NCBI GenBank assembly: GCA_029747015.1
Contig: JAKOGI010000541.1
Span: 20,177-84,176 of the forward strand
Reading direction: 5' to 3'
Origin: Carnegiea gigantea
Taxonomy: Eukaryota; Streptophyta; Magnoliopsida; Caryophyllales; Cactaceae
Length of the DNA: 64,000 nt
A program made the position numbers and the translations under genes. The notes under the pieces are model-generated. The model was not told where the DNA came from. It saw nothing but the letters and a program-made list of their open reading frames with translations, and did not search any database. The stretch's first letter is position 1. Each line of letters opens with the position of its first letter. This document shows, in pieces, positions 50,441 through 61,483 of this stretch.

Positions 50441-51892
50441 GATTTCATTTGTCCCAGTTTTCTCCCCCCAAAATTGTTGATAAGGTCACATAGTGGTAAT
50501 ACAAGTAACAAAAAAAGATAAAACAAAATGAACAGTAATAATCTGAACTAACATACAATCTTAAACTATATAGAAAAGTTAAGAAATTAGCGTATAGATG
50601 ATACCCAAAATCATTATGACTCTTAGATACTGTATTCGATATCTTTTCTCACAAAATCCGATCACGACTCCCCTTCTTCAAAATTGCTCTGCCTTCATCT
50701 TCACCATTACATGTCTTCATCTAGCTCACCTGCTCTCTAACACTGTTGTCAACTCCAGCTCATTCTGAATTAGAAACTTGAATACCCCAATTCAATCTTT
50801 TCTCTCTTGTTCTCTAACACCGCCATCATCGTCATTTCATTCTTATGTGAACCCTTGAAAGCCCATAAATGAAATTAGTTGTTCTCACTTTCTAGATCTC
50901 CCAGTGTTCTCACTTTCTAGATCTCCCAACCAATTTCACCGCACCATCCTAGTGTCAAGATCAACCACCCACCCCCACACTAGGTTTTTCACCTGCCCCT
51001 ATGCCACTTATTTGACAACCTCACATCACTACCCCTACCCTACTAATTAGAACTTAGAACTAGAATCTCAGACCTGATAAAAGGTACATGTTGTTTTCAA
51101 TTTTATTATTTTTGTTATCTTTAGCTAAGGTAAAAACAGCCAACAAAATACATACCTAAATGTATTATAAAATCAACCACTAATATGCAAAAGTTTCTAA
51201 GAGCTTCCCCATCCACTAACACGTGTTCTGGGGGGCAAGTTTCACATTAACTGGAACTTTACAGTTCCAACCCATGCAAAACGCGGCGGGACATGCGAAA
51301 CAACACGCCCTAGCGTTCCCCGTCTTACTCCACTTTTTTTGGTCCTCTTCTAATTTTTTATTTGTTTTTCTTTTTCTAATAAAAATATTATTTAGATAGT
51401 TAAAAAAAAAGATTGTCTGATATAAAATAGGTCCATAAAAACAATTTTGTTATATGATTTAAGTTGGAGTGCTATTGTTGTAGAAGTGATAGAATGTAGG
51501 TTCTAAATAGTTGAAACTTTTACTGATATGACATACTTGAGTTCTAAAAACTGGAACTATAGGCTAGGAATTCTCTAACTTATTAGTTGGCATGTGTTCC
51601 ATGTTTCATCTGAAACATATGAAATCCAATCTTGATGGTGAATGCATTAGTTGGCATGGGTGCTGATGTGGGTGAATAGCTAGGCCTTTGCGTTTGAGTT
51701 TTGAAACGACTTCTCCTGCTTTTGCGTTCCCTATTGTATAGGGTATATTGGCCTCCTAAAAATATATATACATAGCAGCCACTAGTAAGAACCTAATTTG
51801 AGACAAATAAATAGCCCATAGGGGCCAGAGAACTCAAGGGCAATAGTTAGTTTCACCTAGTTTAATCATTTTACATGGCTCAGAACATGGCT
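50441..51892. other. Intergenic, no gene seen
   Basis: AT-rich DNA without supportable ORFs. A 25-bp unit 'gttctcactttctagatctc..' is duplicated in tandem at 50881-50905 and 50906-50928. A TATATATA tract is near 51762. The last ~20 bases (reading 'MAQNMA') may be the left part of the RTE LINE that resumes at 60880. Confidence 0.4.
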
Positions 51893-53372
51893 TGTTAGAT
51901 TTAAACACATAAAGACACAAGAGGGGGGTGAATTGTATCTACCGATTTTTCAAATTGTTTCAGAAACACTCGTGAGAACAGTTTGAAGTGCGTGTTTTCA
52001 GTGAGACAGAAACAAAACTTCTTTCAGAACACTCGTGAGAACCGTTTGGAATGCGTGTTCTCTGTGAAACAGAAGCGAAAGTAATTGCGAAAATAATAAA
52101 GGAGACACAATATTTTTACGTGGAAAACCACCTCTGGCCCAATGGAGGTGTAAAAACCACGACCAACCTCAATAGGATTTCAACAAACACTTTCACTAAC
52201 ACGAGCCAAGTTTGTTACACTATGTAACACACATGACAACATCACACATGTAACTTAATCTCCCCCAATACTCTAATTACAAACACACACCCAAGTTCTC
52301 TCAAGACTTGGACAAGCTCACACGGACAATACGTCCACCATCTCCTAAGAGACCACATCCAACTTGGACAAATGCTCACGGACAAAATGTCCACACGTCC
52401 CTTAAGAGGCCACGTCCAAGAACTTGGACAACCTCTAATCACGATGACGGAAAAGAGATTAAAAAAAAAAAAAACACACCTTACTTGAATACTTCTAAAT
52501 AAGTTGAGTGTAAGGTACTATACAGCTCCTATTATGCCAATAATGAAGACTCGATTAAGCGCACACTTTGGAGGTTTTTCTCACATAAAAATTCAGACTT
52601 AGAAAAGCAATTTTAGCACTTGATCAATCGTGAAAACCCTTGAAAAACCTTGCTTGAAGAAATGAGAAGCGAGTGCTTATATACCTACGAAAAAGCAAGG
52701 ATTTGATTTCCATAATAACTCTGAAAATACTCAGTATCTTAAAAGGAATTAAATCCTTTAAGAATTTATTTTTTTAGAAAATTATATCTTTTAAGGATAA
52801 GATAAAATCTTTTGAAAAATCTTTTAGGAGACCAATATTATTTAGGAAAGTACTCTTTCTAAAATACAATATTATCAGAAAATTAATCCTAAATATAGTA
52901 GGAATTTTGGCAATAGGAAAACTCTTGAAAATATTTGAAAACTGATTTTTTGTACTCGCTGCCCTCAGAGCATTGCAGACCTGTTTGCTCAATTATTTTG
53001 AGCAGTGTTCTAAGTCAACTTAAATAATTCCTTCAAGGTGAGTGTTAAGTTCTTCTTTGGCATATTAACAAGAATCTAGACAAATATAATCAGTAATTAG
53101 CCCTAAGATTCTAAAGATTCTTGCACTCTGCTGATGATGTGCGCATGTATCAACTTTGATGGCTTCAGCTTCTTCGACCTGTTCTTCAGGATGTTTGCAA
53201 CTTCTGTTGCTTTCAAAATACAATTTTATCACATAGCTTCGAGCATTTCAGACTGATGTCCAGGATGTTTGCAATCTGTCTTATCACACTATTCTAGCAT
53301 TCAACTCAACCCAAGCATAATTAGCAGATTTGGGTTGTAATCATCAAAACCTTATATAAGATTGATTCAAAA
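51893..53372 (-). repeat. 3' LTR of copia element
   Basis: 1480 bp, near-identical to 59406-60876. The + strand starts TGTTAGATTTAAACAC. The LTR carries internal direct repeats: an 'AACACTCGTGAGAAC.GTTTG' unit twice (about 51966 and 52029), and units with 'CTTGGACAA' and 'CCTAAGAGRCCACRTCC' spaced about 60 bp in 52305-52435. Confidence 0.9.
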
Positions 53373-53374
53373 AA

Positions 53375-53386
53375 TTCCCCCTCTTT
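53375..53386 (-). promoter_or_regulatory. Polypurine tract of copia element
   Basis: On the minus strand it reads AAAGAGGGGGAA and sits directly beside the 3' LTR; it primes plus-strand DNA synthesis in this class. Confidence 0.8.
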
Positions 53387-53769
53387 GATGATGACAAACC
53401 AAATGACCATCAAAGGTGAGACATAGCAGAGGGCAAAAATATTAGTACCAAACTTAGTTCAAGAAGCCAATTCACATAAGAGAGAATAATAAGAATAGGA
53501 AGGTAGCTTAAAATAGGCAGACCAATCAAAGCATAGTCATACTTATCTTCCCCCTTTTGACATCATCGAAAAGGTCGAGAGAACCATCTGCATAAATTCG
53601 ATAGGGATGCACCCACTACCATGGGTAATGAGGGAAATGACCACGATACACTCAAGTATATGATACAGTAATGATATTGGCCATCCGAGTCATGCACAAA
53701 TAGGTAACACATGCAACATGCTAAGTTATAGCATAAATGTAGATACTATCCAAAAACTGCCATAAACCG

Positions 53770-55326
53770 TTAGTAGGCACATACATAACCAAGTGTTTGA
53801 AAAAATAGTGTTGGAAATAGGGGAAGGAACAGGTTCAGGTAGAGGAAGGTGGAGGAGAAAATTTGGGCTATGAGGGCAAGAAAGGCACTCAGCAGATCCT
53901 CGTGACGCTTTACATTAAGAGCCTTTTTCTCTGTAAGTGCTTGCTTCACTTCAACTATCTCCCCCTTCAAAGTGATCGGATCCTGCAACAGAGTGGAAAT
54001 GGTAGGACCACTGGATGTAGAGGCATCAATGGAAACAGGGCCAAGAGGTGTTTGGAACCCCTGTTCTGAAGGTGCACTGCCGCCTTTTGTAATCTTGAAC
54101 CCACACCCAGTCAATGTACTGTTGCCAATCTCATCACTAACATGAAGGCCTACTCTCTTCTGTAATGGAATCCCAAGCTTCTCAAACACTGACTTCAGTA
54201 AGAACCAATACCCCATGTCATGAAGTTTGGTTGTGTTGGCAATTTTCCCAATATGGCTAATCATGATTGCGGGCAAGTTAACTTGCTCACTCCTATCCAA
54301 CAAATCAGTGTAGCACATAGCCATGAGATCAGCAAGGTTGCATCTCTGACCTCAGGGAACAACATTTGTAATCACAAACCAAAACAACAACCGATACAAG
54401 GGCATCATTTTTCCCTTTCCCACAGACGTGGACACAGTCGGATGAGGCTTTTGACCAGTCTTTTGGTCAGCACCAATAGCCGTTCTTCACCTAAGATACT
54501 CTTATCCTCTCTCACATACACATCAAAACCTTCAGAAGACACCCCAAGTAACTCACCCAACTTCTTAGCATCAAACCACACTTCATGACCATTAACTATA
54601 CTTGGCACCACTCCATTGGTGACAACACAGTTTGTATAGAACTCAGCTAAATCTGGGATCGAACACCCTCTCTTAGGATCTGTGAACAATTCCAACCATC
54701 CCTGAGCTTCTAACGTCTCTACAAACACCCCAAACCCCTGTTCCTGAAAGTGCGACACCTTAACTACCTTCCCACGAACCACAAATTTCTGGAGAAAATT
54801 CTCATATCTCTCAACAAGTGTTATGTTCTTCCTGACTTTCTTTTTCTTAGTTCATCAGACTCTTTAAACAGTTCAGACACTTATTCTGGGACAACCCGTT
54901 CATCCTCATCACTATCTTCAGCATCCTCAATAATAAAATCATGACCCATACGTTCAAGATCAAAAACCCTGTGATTCCTTAACCAACTTGGCTTCATTCT
55001 CCCTTAATTTAGACTCGGCCACAACTGGGTCATATACAACTAACTCCCAACCCGTAACTGGGTGTACTAAGGTACCATATCAGGGTTCAAATCAACTGTC
55101 TTTAACTCTAAGCTTTTCAAGAATCTAAAAATAGAGGAATTAATGAAAAAGAAAGTGAGGAAGTATTTTCAATACCAATTAAGGACACTTGTGGCAATGG
55201 TGCTGGTGATTCTTCCTCAAAATTCATCCAATTTCTTCCCCTTTTCCTTGATAATTGGTCCTGTAGTGATCTTGGGTGAGAAGCCTTGCGCTTAGAGGAT
55301 TCTTGACCACCACGAGTTCTTACCAT
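53770..55326 (-). pseudogene. Extra ORF between pol and 3' LTR (plant transposon protein-like)
   Basis: Three open pieces on the minus strand form one broken reading: 55326-55117 ('MVRTRGGQESSKRKASHPRS'), 54782-54405 ('GKVVKVSHFQEQGFGVFVET', 'GWLELFTDP', 'LGELLGVSSEGFDVYVRED') and 54324-53770 ('MAMCYTDLLDRSEQVNLPAI', a Ser/Gly-rich linker, then a hydrophobic end). The middle piece resembles a domain seen in many plant transposon-linked proteins: a short globular region with a 'R..V....F.......LE..GW..L' start and an 'LG..LGV...G...YV' end. The start with ATG, the position after RNase H and the sense match an accessory gene in the env position. No signal peptide is visible. Function is unknown; stops and shifts separate the pieces. 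Confidence 0.6.
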
Positions 55327-55849
55327 GGTGAGGATTTAGGAGAACTTGGAGTTGGGGCTTAAGTGGATTTACGGAAGGAGAGGGAAATCGGGTTCTTTGT
55401 GGAAGAGAAAGAGAAGGACAGATGGGTTATGGAGAGAGAAAGTGAAGGTATATAAGGTGCTCGAAACTCGAGGGAGCTTCAGGGGAAGGTTATTTCGGTC
55501 CTTCTTGAAGAGAGAGAATGTTTTGCATGCAACTCTTCATTGCACACTAGGTAGGGTATAAATTATAGGTTAGATGTAATGAAAAGTAAATTTCAGTTTC
55601 CAGCAATCCTTTAACACTGCCACTTGATCAGCACATGATATAAATAGTTGTCAAGTCTGTTCCTGGAGCCTGTTCTTATTGTTAATAGTTCGGTGTCTCA
55701 GGATACTAAGGGCAATATCATTAGACCTCAACGAGTGTCAACATGTTACTTTCCACACATATGCCAGTAAAAGCACAAGAATTGAATGCATCCATTGAAA
55801 CAATGTATTTGGCCTAACGACCCTTAACTAGTCAATCATTGGGGGTTAA

Positions 55850-56310
55850 TTAAGCATGCTCAAGCTCTTTAAATAAACCCAATTCAAGCCTATTCCTTTC
55901 AAATTGATCTCTACTTAGTGCCTTGGTAAAAATATCAGCAATTTGTTTATTAGTGACACAAAAATTCATTGAAATCAAGCCCTTTTCAACATTGTCTCCA
56001 AAAAGTGATGACGTATGTCAATATGCTTAGTCCTTTTGTGTTTGACATGGGTTTTTGGCAATGTTAATTGCACTTGTCTTGTTACAAAATATAGGAATAC
56101 ACCCAGTGTCAATACAAAAGTTCTTGAGTTGTTATTGTATCCACAATAATTGAGTACAACAAGAAGCAGCTGCCACATACTTGGCTTCTGCTGTGGACAT
56201 GGCAACAGAGTGTTGTTTCTTGGTTACCCAAGAGACCAAAAAAGGTCCAAAAAAATGAGTCATACCTGAGGTGCTTTTTCTAGCAACCAAAATTCAGCAT
56301 GATCAGCATA
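55850..56310 (-). pseudogene. copia RNase H remnant
   Basis: In broken minus-strand frames the order reads 'RKSTSGMTHFFGP', 'STAEAKYVAAASCC', 'VKHKRTKHIDIRHHFLET' (in the open piece 56205-55975) and 'KGLISMNFCVTNKQIADIFT'. This is the C-terminal RNase H part of copia pol. It follows directly on the start of reverse transcriptase, so most of RT is deleted. Confidence 0.75.
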
Positions 56311-56329
56311 GTAGGTGCAAATAATCGAT

Positions 56330-57057
56330 CCCTTCCTCTTGATTATAGCCCTGAGCCACCGGCCTGGCCTTGTTCTGAGTGGTTGTTCTGAACTCATCCA
56401 ACTTGTCCTTGAACACCCACTTGGTATCAATTATTGATATGTCTTTAAGCCATGGTTCAAGATGCCAAACCTTATTCCTTTCAAACTGATGAAATTCCTC
56501 TTATATAGCAGTAACCAGTTAGAATCTACAAGAGCTTCATGAACATTTTGTAGCTCAATGTTAGAGAAAAAGGCATAGAAAGGACAAAAGTTTTTGGGTT
56601 TAGATCTGGTTTGCACCCCAGTGTTGATATCAGATATAATCTGGTCAAAAGGGTGCGAACTCTGGTGCTTCCAAGCTCATGGAGTAAATGGAGCCGCAGA
56701 CACATTTTCCAATCTATCCTAAACACTTGACGAAACAGGTTTTGGATCTATTCTGGTGCCTGTTTCCACAACTGTTCGGAAAGGGTCAGGTTGAGTAGGT
56801 CAGTTCTGTCCCAAATCAGGTTCAGCAATGCTTCCCCCTGACTGGTTTACTCCCTGCCCACCTTCCATATTTCCAGATCTAGGACTTGTTTCACCTTCAG
56901 GAGACTTACCATTATCCACCATGGAATTTTGAGTGAGCGAGATGTCTTTTCTTACAAGACCATTTTTGAACTCTTCATCTTGTATATCATGCTCAATCAA
57001 AGGGTTAGTTTCATAAAACGATACATGCACATTGTTGTGTTGCTTCCCCCTCAACAC
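56330..57057 (-). pseudogene. copia pol link region and start of reverse transcriptase
   Basis: The open piece 57057-56800 (Gly/Ser/Asn-rich, 'VSFYETNPLIEHD') is the linker between integrase and RT. Further on come 'HPFDQIISDINTGVQTRSKP', 'LQNVHEALVDSNWLL' and 'DTKWVFKDKLDEF' in other frames, the RT entry region. The sequence jumps to RNase H near 56310, where the catalytic RT motifs should be; they are absent. Confidence 0.7.
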
Positions 57058-57338
57058 AACATCTCAGTAATGATATTGGTAATTAAGCATTGATTAAAAA
57101 AAACCCCAACGTAATTACCTCGAGCACACAATTGAGACACACTTAGCAAATTATGTTGTAAACCATCAACCAAGTACACATTACTAATAGAGTGAGAGAG
57201 CGATTTACCTATCTTACCTACACCGATAATTTTTCGACTTACCGTTTCCAATTGCCACTCTCCCTCTATCAAAGGCTGTAAGTGAGAAGAAGTTTGATCT
57301 ATCTCCAATCATGTGTCTCGAGCAACCACTATCCAAGA
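57051..57338 (-). pseudogene. copia protease end and gag-pre-integrase
   Basis: The aspartic protease site reads 'FLDSGCSRHMIGD' at about 57300-57338 on the minus strand, after a stop. The open piece 57308-57051 gives 'IIGVGKIGKSLSHSISNVYL' and 'DGLQHNLLSVSQLC', the gag-pre-integrase domain. The zinc finger and DDE core of integrase should follow but are deleted. Confidence 0.75.
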
Positions 57339-57380
57339 ACTATAGTTGGTTGCCTCCTCTCACTTTAGCGTGCAAAACAG

Positions 57381-59257
57381 CTAAGTGTTTGTCTTGGGAA
57401 CCCAGATCCACTTGGGCCCTATTCTTTTCTTTGTCATGGAATTTAACTCATCTTTTCTAATCCATATTTGTTTAACATACAATGAGTTTCTTTCCATGGC
57501 CCTTTTTCTCAAGAGACAAGTGTGCCGATAATGACCAGTCTTTCCACAGTGAAAACAGGTGATATTTTCTTTAAGTCCAACATACTTCTTGTTTACTGGC
57601 TTAGTGATAGGTCTATTCGCAAATCCTAGTCCCCTTTTATTTCTGCTATGGTGAGTGTTTAGCCAATTAAGCGCTTCTGAGGAACTATTCCAGCGCCTGT
57701 TCTGAACAAGGTTAGACTCATCTTTATAAGCATATGTTTCTGAAGAACAGTTCCAGCGCCTGTTTTGAACGTGGTCAGATTCAGTCTTATGAGCCTTGTC
57801 AAGCAGTTCGTTATTTTCACTCACCAAGGATTCTAGCCTAAATTTCAGGTCTAGGGACTCACTTTCCAGTCTTGTAAGATTAGAATTAAACTCTTTCTCT
57901 CTTGTTTCATGAGGTGCTTAAGTGCATTAAGGTCATTACCTAAGGCACGAGGGTTTTCTTCTGCTTCAAATTTTTTACACTTGAGAATTTCATTCACACG
58001 TTCAAGTTCTTTTAGTGTGTCAAGATCCTTGCTTAAGGCAAAAGCTCTTTCATCCTTTTCAGAGGTGAGAATCTCATTTGCTTGCTCAAGTTTTTGTATG
58101 GTTTTTTCAAGCATTCGGATATCCCCTTTTAACTTAGAACAAGTATCTTTAAGCATAGAATTCTCAGTGCTTATTGCCTCACATTCATCCATTAAAGAAA
58201 ATAGTAATTTCAGAATTTTCCTTTTGTTAAAGCCACTTACCTTTTCCTTGAATTGAGACATGGTTTCATCCATTTCTGAATCAGCTTCGGACTCGCTCCT
58301 GGCCATGAGTACCAATGCTTCAGCTTCGTCTTGGGAGCTATCCTCTTCTTCTGAAGTTTCGCCCCATGCTGCCACCATCGCTTTAGTATACGCTTGGTAG
58401 AACCACTCAGCTGTGGTTTCTTTCCCCGTTTCGGAACTATTCTGATGCCTGTTCTTTTTTGTGCATGGGGCAATATTTCACAATGTGGTCGAGCTTTCCA
58501 CATCTGAAACATCCAGAGGTCTGATCACGATCGCTGCTTCTCGTCTTGTTGGTATTTCCCTTCTTGAAGTTCTCTTTGGCCTTCTTGACGAATTTCTTGA
58601 ACGTCCGGATTATTATGGCCATTACTTCATCATCCAAATCAGAATCATCACTTTTCACTACCTTTAAAGCAAGGCCCTGGTCTTTCCTTGTTTCTTCCTT
58701 CACCTGGGAGTTCTTCCTCAATTCGTATGTCTGGAGATTCCCTATGAGCTCGTCCAAAGAAATCTCATCCATCTTCTTTGCTTCTTGGGTTGCAGTGACC
58801 TTTGATTCCCATGAATGGGGTAAAATTCGTAGGATCTTTCTAACCAACTCTTCAGTGGTAAAGAATTTTCCCAACGATTTTAACTCATTAATAATATGGA
58901 TGAATCGAGTATACATGTCCATGATTGCATGTCGAATAGCTCATATTTTCTCACCAACAGCTCGATCCTGGATTGCTTGACTTGATTGGTTCCTTCGTGA
59001 GCTACTTGAAGGGCATTCCATATCTCTTTTGTGGATTCACACTTTGAGATGCGAGTGTACTCGTTAGGTCCGAGTCTAAAATATAGCAGCTTCTTGGCTT
59101 TGGTGTTTTTCTCCATCTTTCTAAAATCGTCTGAGTCAAATTCCTTCAACTCCTTAGGAACAGTCTTTCCATCAGTTGTGATTTTCACTGGAATGTAAGG
59201 ACCATTCACAATGAGCATCCACAACTCATAATCCTCAGCTTGGATAAAGTTCCCCAT
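57381..59257 (-). pseudogene. copia gag
   Basis: The start is at 59257 ('MGNFIQAEDYELWMLIVNGP'), followed by the UBN2-like capsid region ('KAKKLLYFRLGPNEYTRI', 'STKEIWNALQVAHEGTNQVK'). A frameshift near 58900 leads to 'LKSLGKFFTTEELVRKILRI' and 'SLDELIGNLQTYELR', then zinc knuckle 1, CFRCGKLDHIVKYC, at 58470-58511. Another shift opens 58378-57851: an acidic start ('MVAAWGETSEEEDSSQDEAE') and a long coiled coil. The last piece, 57827-57381, has zinc knuckle 2, CFHCGKTGHYRHTC (57516-57557), and the end 'GPKWIWVPKTN'. The long gag with two knuckles around a coiled coil is known from plant copia families. Frameshifts make it non-functional. Confidence 0.8.
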
Positions 59258-59391
59258 TCGATTTTTCTACCAACTGTAGTGTTGTCCATTGAAGTATGGA
59301 GGTCTGGTCACAGATTGACCTTCTAAGATTCCTTGTGGTGCACTCATTCTTATAGGATCTCTCTAGGTGTTAGCCTAATTTATGAGAACCT

Positions 59392-59403
59392 GCTCTGATA
59401 CCA
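59392..59403 (-). promoter_or_regulatory. Primer binding site (initiator tRNA-Met)
   Basis: On the minus strand TGGTATCAGAGC, two bases after the 5' LTR end; the standard copia primer site. Confidence 0.92.
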
Positions 59404-59405
59404 AT

Positions 59406-60876
59406 TGTTAGATTTAAACACACAAGGACACAAGAGGGGAGTGAATTGTGTCTACCGATTTTTCGAATTGTTTCAGAAACACTCGTGAGAACAGTTTGAA
59501 GTGCGTATTTCTAGTGAGACAGAAATAAACTTCTTTTAGAACACTCGTGAGAACTGATTGGAATGCGTGTTCTTTGTGAAACAGAAGGGAAAGTAATTGT
59601 GAAAATAATAAAGGAGACACAATAGTTTTACGTGGAAAACCACCTCTGGCCTAATAGAGATATAAAAACCATGACCTACCTCAGTAGGATTTCAACAAAT
59701 ACTTTCACTAACACGGGCCAAGTTCGTTACACTATGTAACACACATGACAACATCACACATGTAACTTAGTCTCCCCCAAGATTCTAGTTACAAACACAC
59801 ATCCAAGTTCTCTCAAGACTTGGACAAGCTCACACGGACAACACATCCACCGTCTCCTAAGAGGCCACGTCCAACTTGGACAAATACTCACGGACACAAT
59901 GTTCACACGTCCCCTAAGAGACCACGTCCAACAACTTGGACAACCTCTAATCACGATGACGAAAAAGAGATTAAAAAAAACACCTTACTTGAATACTTCT
60001 AAATAAGCTGAGTGTAAGGTACTGTACAATTCCTATTATGCCAATAATGAAGACTCGATTAAGCGCACACTTTGAAGGTTTTTCTCACATAAAAATTCGG
60101 ACTCAGAAAAGCAATTTTAGCACTTGATCAATCGTGAAAACCCTTGAAAAACCTTGCTTGAAGAGATGAGAAGCGAGTGCTTATATACTCACGAAAAAGC
60201 AAGGATTTGATTTCCATAATAACTCTGAAAATACTCAGTATCTTAAAAGGAATTAAATCCTTTAAGAATTTATTTTTTTAGAAAATCATATCTTTTAAGG
60301 ATAAGATAAAATCTTTTGAAAAATCTTTTAGGAGACCAATATTATTTAGGAAAGTACTCTTTCTAAAACACAATATTATCAGAAAATTAATTCTAAATAT
60401 ATTGGGAATTTTGGCAATAGGAAAACTCTTGAAAATATTTGAAAATCGATTTTTTGCACTCGCTGCCCTCAGAGCACTGCAGACCTGTTTGCTGAATTGT
60501 TCTGAGCAGTGTTCTAAGTCAACTTAAATAATTCCTTCAAGGTGAGTGTTAAGTTCTTCTTTGGCATATTAACACGAATCTAGACAAATATAACCAGTAA
60601 TTAGTCCTAAGATTCTAAAGACTCTTGTGCTTTGCTGATGATGTGCACATGTATCAACTTTGATGACTTCGGCTTCTTCGACCTGTTCTTCAGGGTGTTT
60701 GTAACTTTTGTCGCTTTCAACATACAATTTTGTCACATAGCTTTAAATATTTCGAACTGATCACCAGGATGTTTGCAATCTGTCTTATCACATTATTTTA
60801 GCACTCAACTCAAGCCAAGCATAATTAGCACATTTGGGTTGTAATCATCAAAACCTTATATAAGATTGATTCAACA
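59406..60876 (-). repeat. 5' LTR of copia element
   Basis: 1471 bp, pairs with 51893-53372. The + strand runs from TGTTAGATTTAAACAC to TTCAACA; the other LTR ends TTCAAAA, so the terminal TG..CA is kept only here. Confidence 0.9.
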
Positions 60877-60879
60877 TAG

Positions 60880-61483
60880 CTTATGGGAGGTTATACCAGA
60901 AACTTAGAGACTAAGCAAGGAAAGAAAGAGGTCTTTAAGCTAGCAAGGATTAAGGAAAGGAGAACAAGAGACTTGCATTACGTAAGGTGTATTAAGAATG
61001 AAACCGATCGAGTCCTAGTAGAGGAAGCTGAAATAAAGGAAAGATGAAAAAGGTACTTTTATGAACTCTTTAATGGGGAACTACTCGATCTCCCACAGAG
61101 GAGGGAGAAACGGTGAGGTGGCAGGCAGTAGTGTTATTAAGGTTGTAGCCCCATCAGTAAAGAGATTAAAGAGGCCCTAAGGAAAATGTCTAATGCAAAG
61201 GTTGTTAGCTCAGACCAAATCCCTATAGAAGTGTGGAAACATATGCACAATGAGGGACTAAAGTGGTTAACGAAACTTTTTAATGTCATTCTCAGGAAAA
61301 CAAAGGTGCCCAGTGTATCCCCCTTATAAGAACAAAGGAGATATTCATACAAGTATAATGCTGCTTAGCTACACTATGAAGTTATGGGAAAGGGTCATCG
61401 AGATAAAGCTAAGTAATGATATTCCAATCTTAGAGAACCAGTTTGGTTTTATGACAGGAAGATTGGTGTTCAACCATAAATTA
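60880..61483 (+). mobile_element. RTE-type LINE fragment (reverse transcriptase start)
   Basis: Reads 'YGRLYQKLETKQGKKEVFKL' and 'RIKERRTRDLHYVRCIKNET', then a stop and a frameshift near 61100, then 'EIKEALRKMSNAKVVSSDQI', 'PIEVWKHMHNEGLKWLTKLF' and, after a further shift near 61320, 'SYTMKLWERVIEIKLSNDIP' and 'ENQFGFMTGR'. This order is the linker plus RT motifs of RTE-type plant LINEs. It is cut on the left by the copia element and on the right by a gypsy LTR. Confidence 0.8.

Larger units (their letters stand above)
51893..60876 (-). mobile_element. Ty1/copia retrotransposon, internally deleted
   Basis: A 9.0-kb element on the minus strand. 3' LTR is 51893-53372, 5' LTR 59406-60876. Initiator-Met primer site and G-rich polypurine tract sit just inside them. 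Flanks TGGCT (51888-51892) and TAGCT (60877-60881) form a one-mismatch target duplication. Order in its own sense: gag with UBN2-like part, zinc knuckle, coiled coil and second knuckle; protease active site; gag-pre-integrase segment; then a jump past integrase; the link region and start of reverse transcriptase; a second jump to RNase H; then an extra ORF before the 3' LTR. All frames are broken, so it is dead and non-autonomous. Confidence 0.88.

Noticed and set aside
52308..52502. ORFs in copia LTRs (52242-52502, 59754-60002, both strands)
   Set aside because: They are created by direct repeats inside the LTR and occur identically in both LTRs.
57909..58980. Plus-strand ORFs opposite copia gag (57909-58256, 58461-58667, 58546-58980)
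   Set aside because: Antisense shadows of the coiled-coil and capsid parts of gag.
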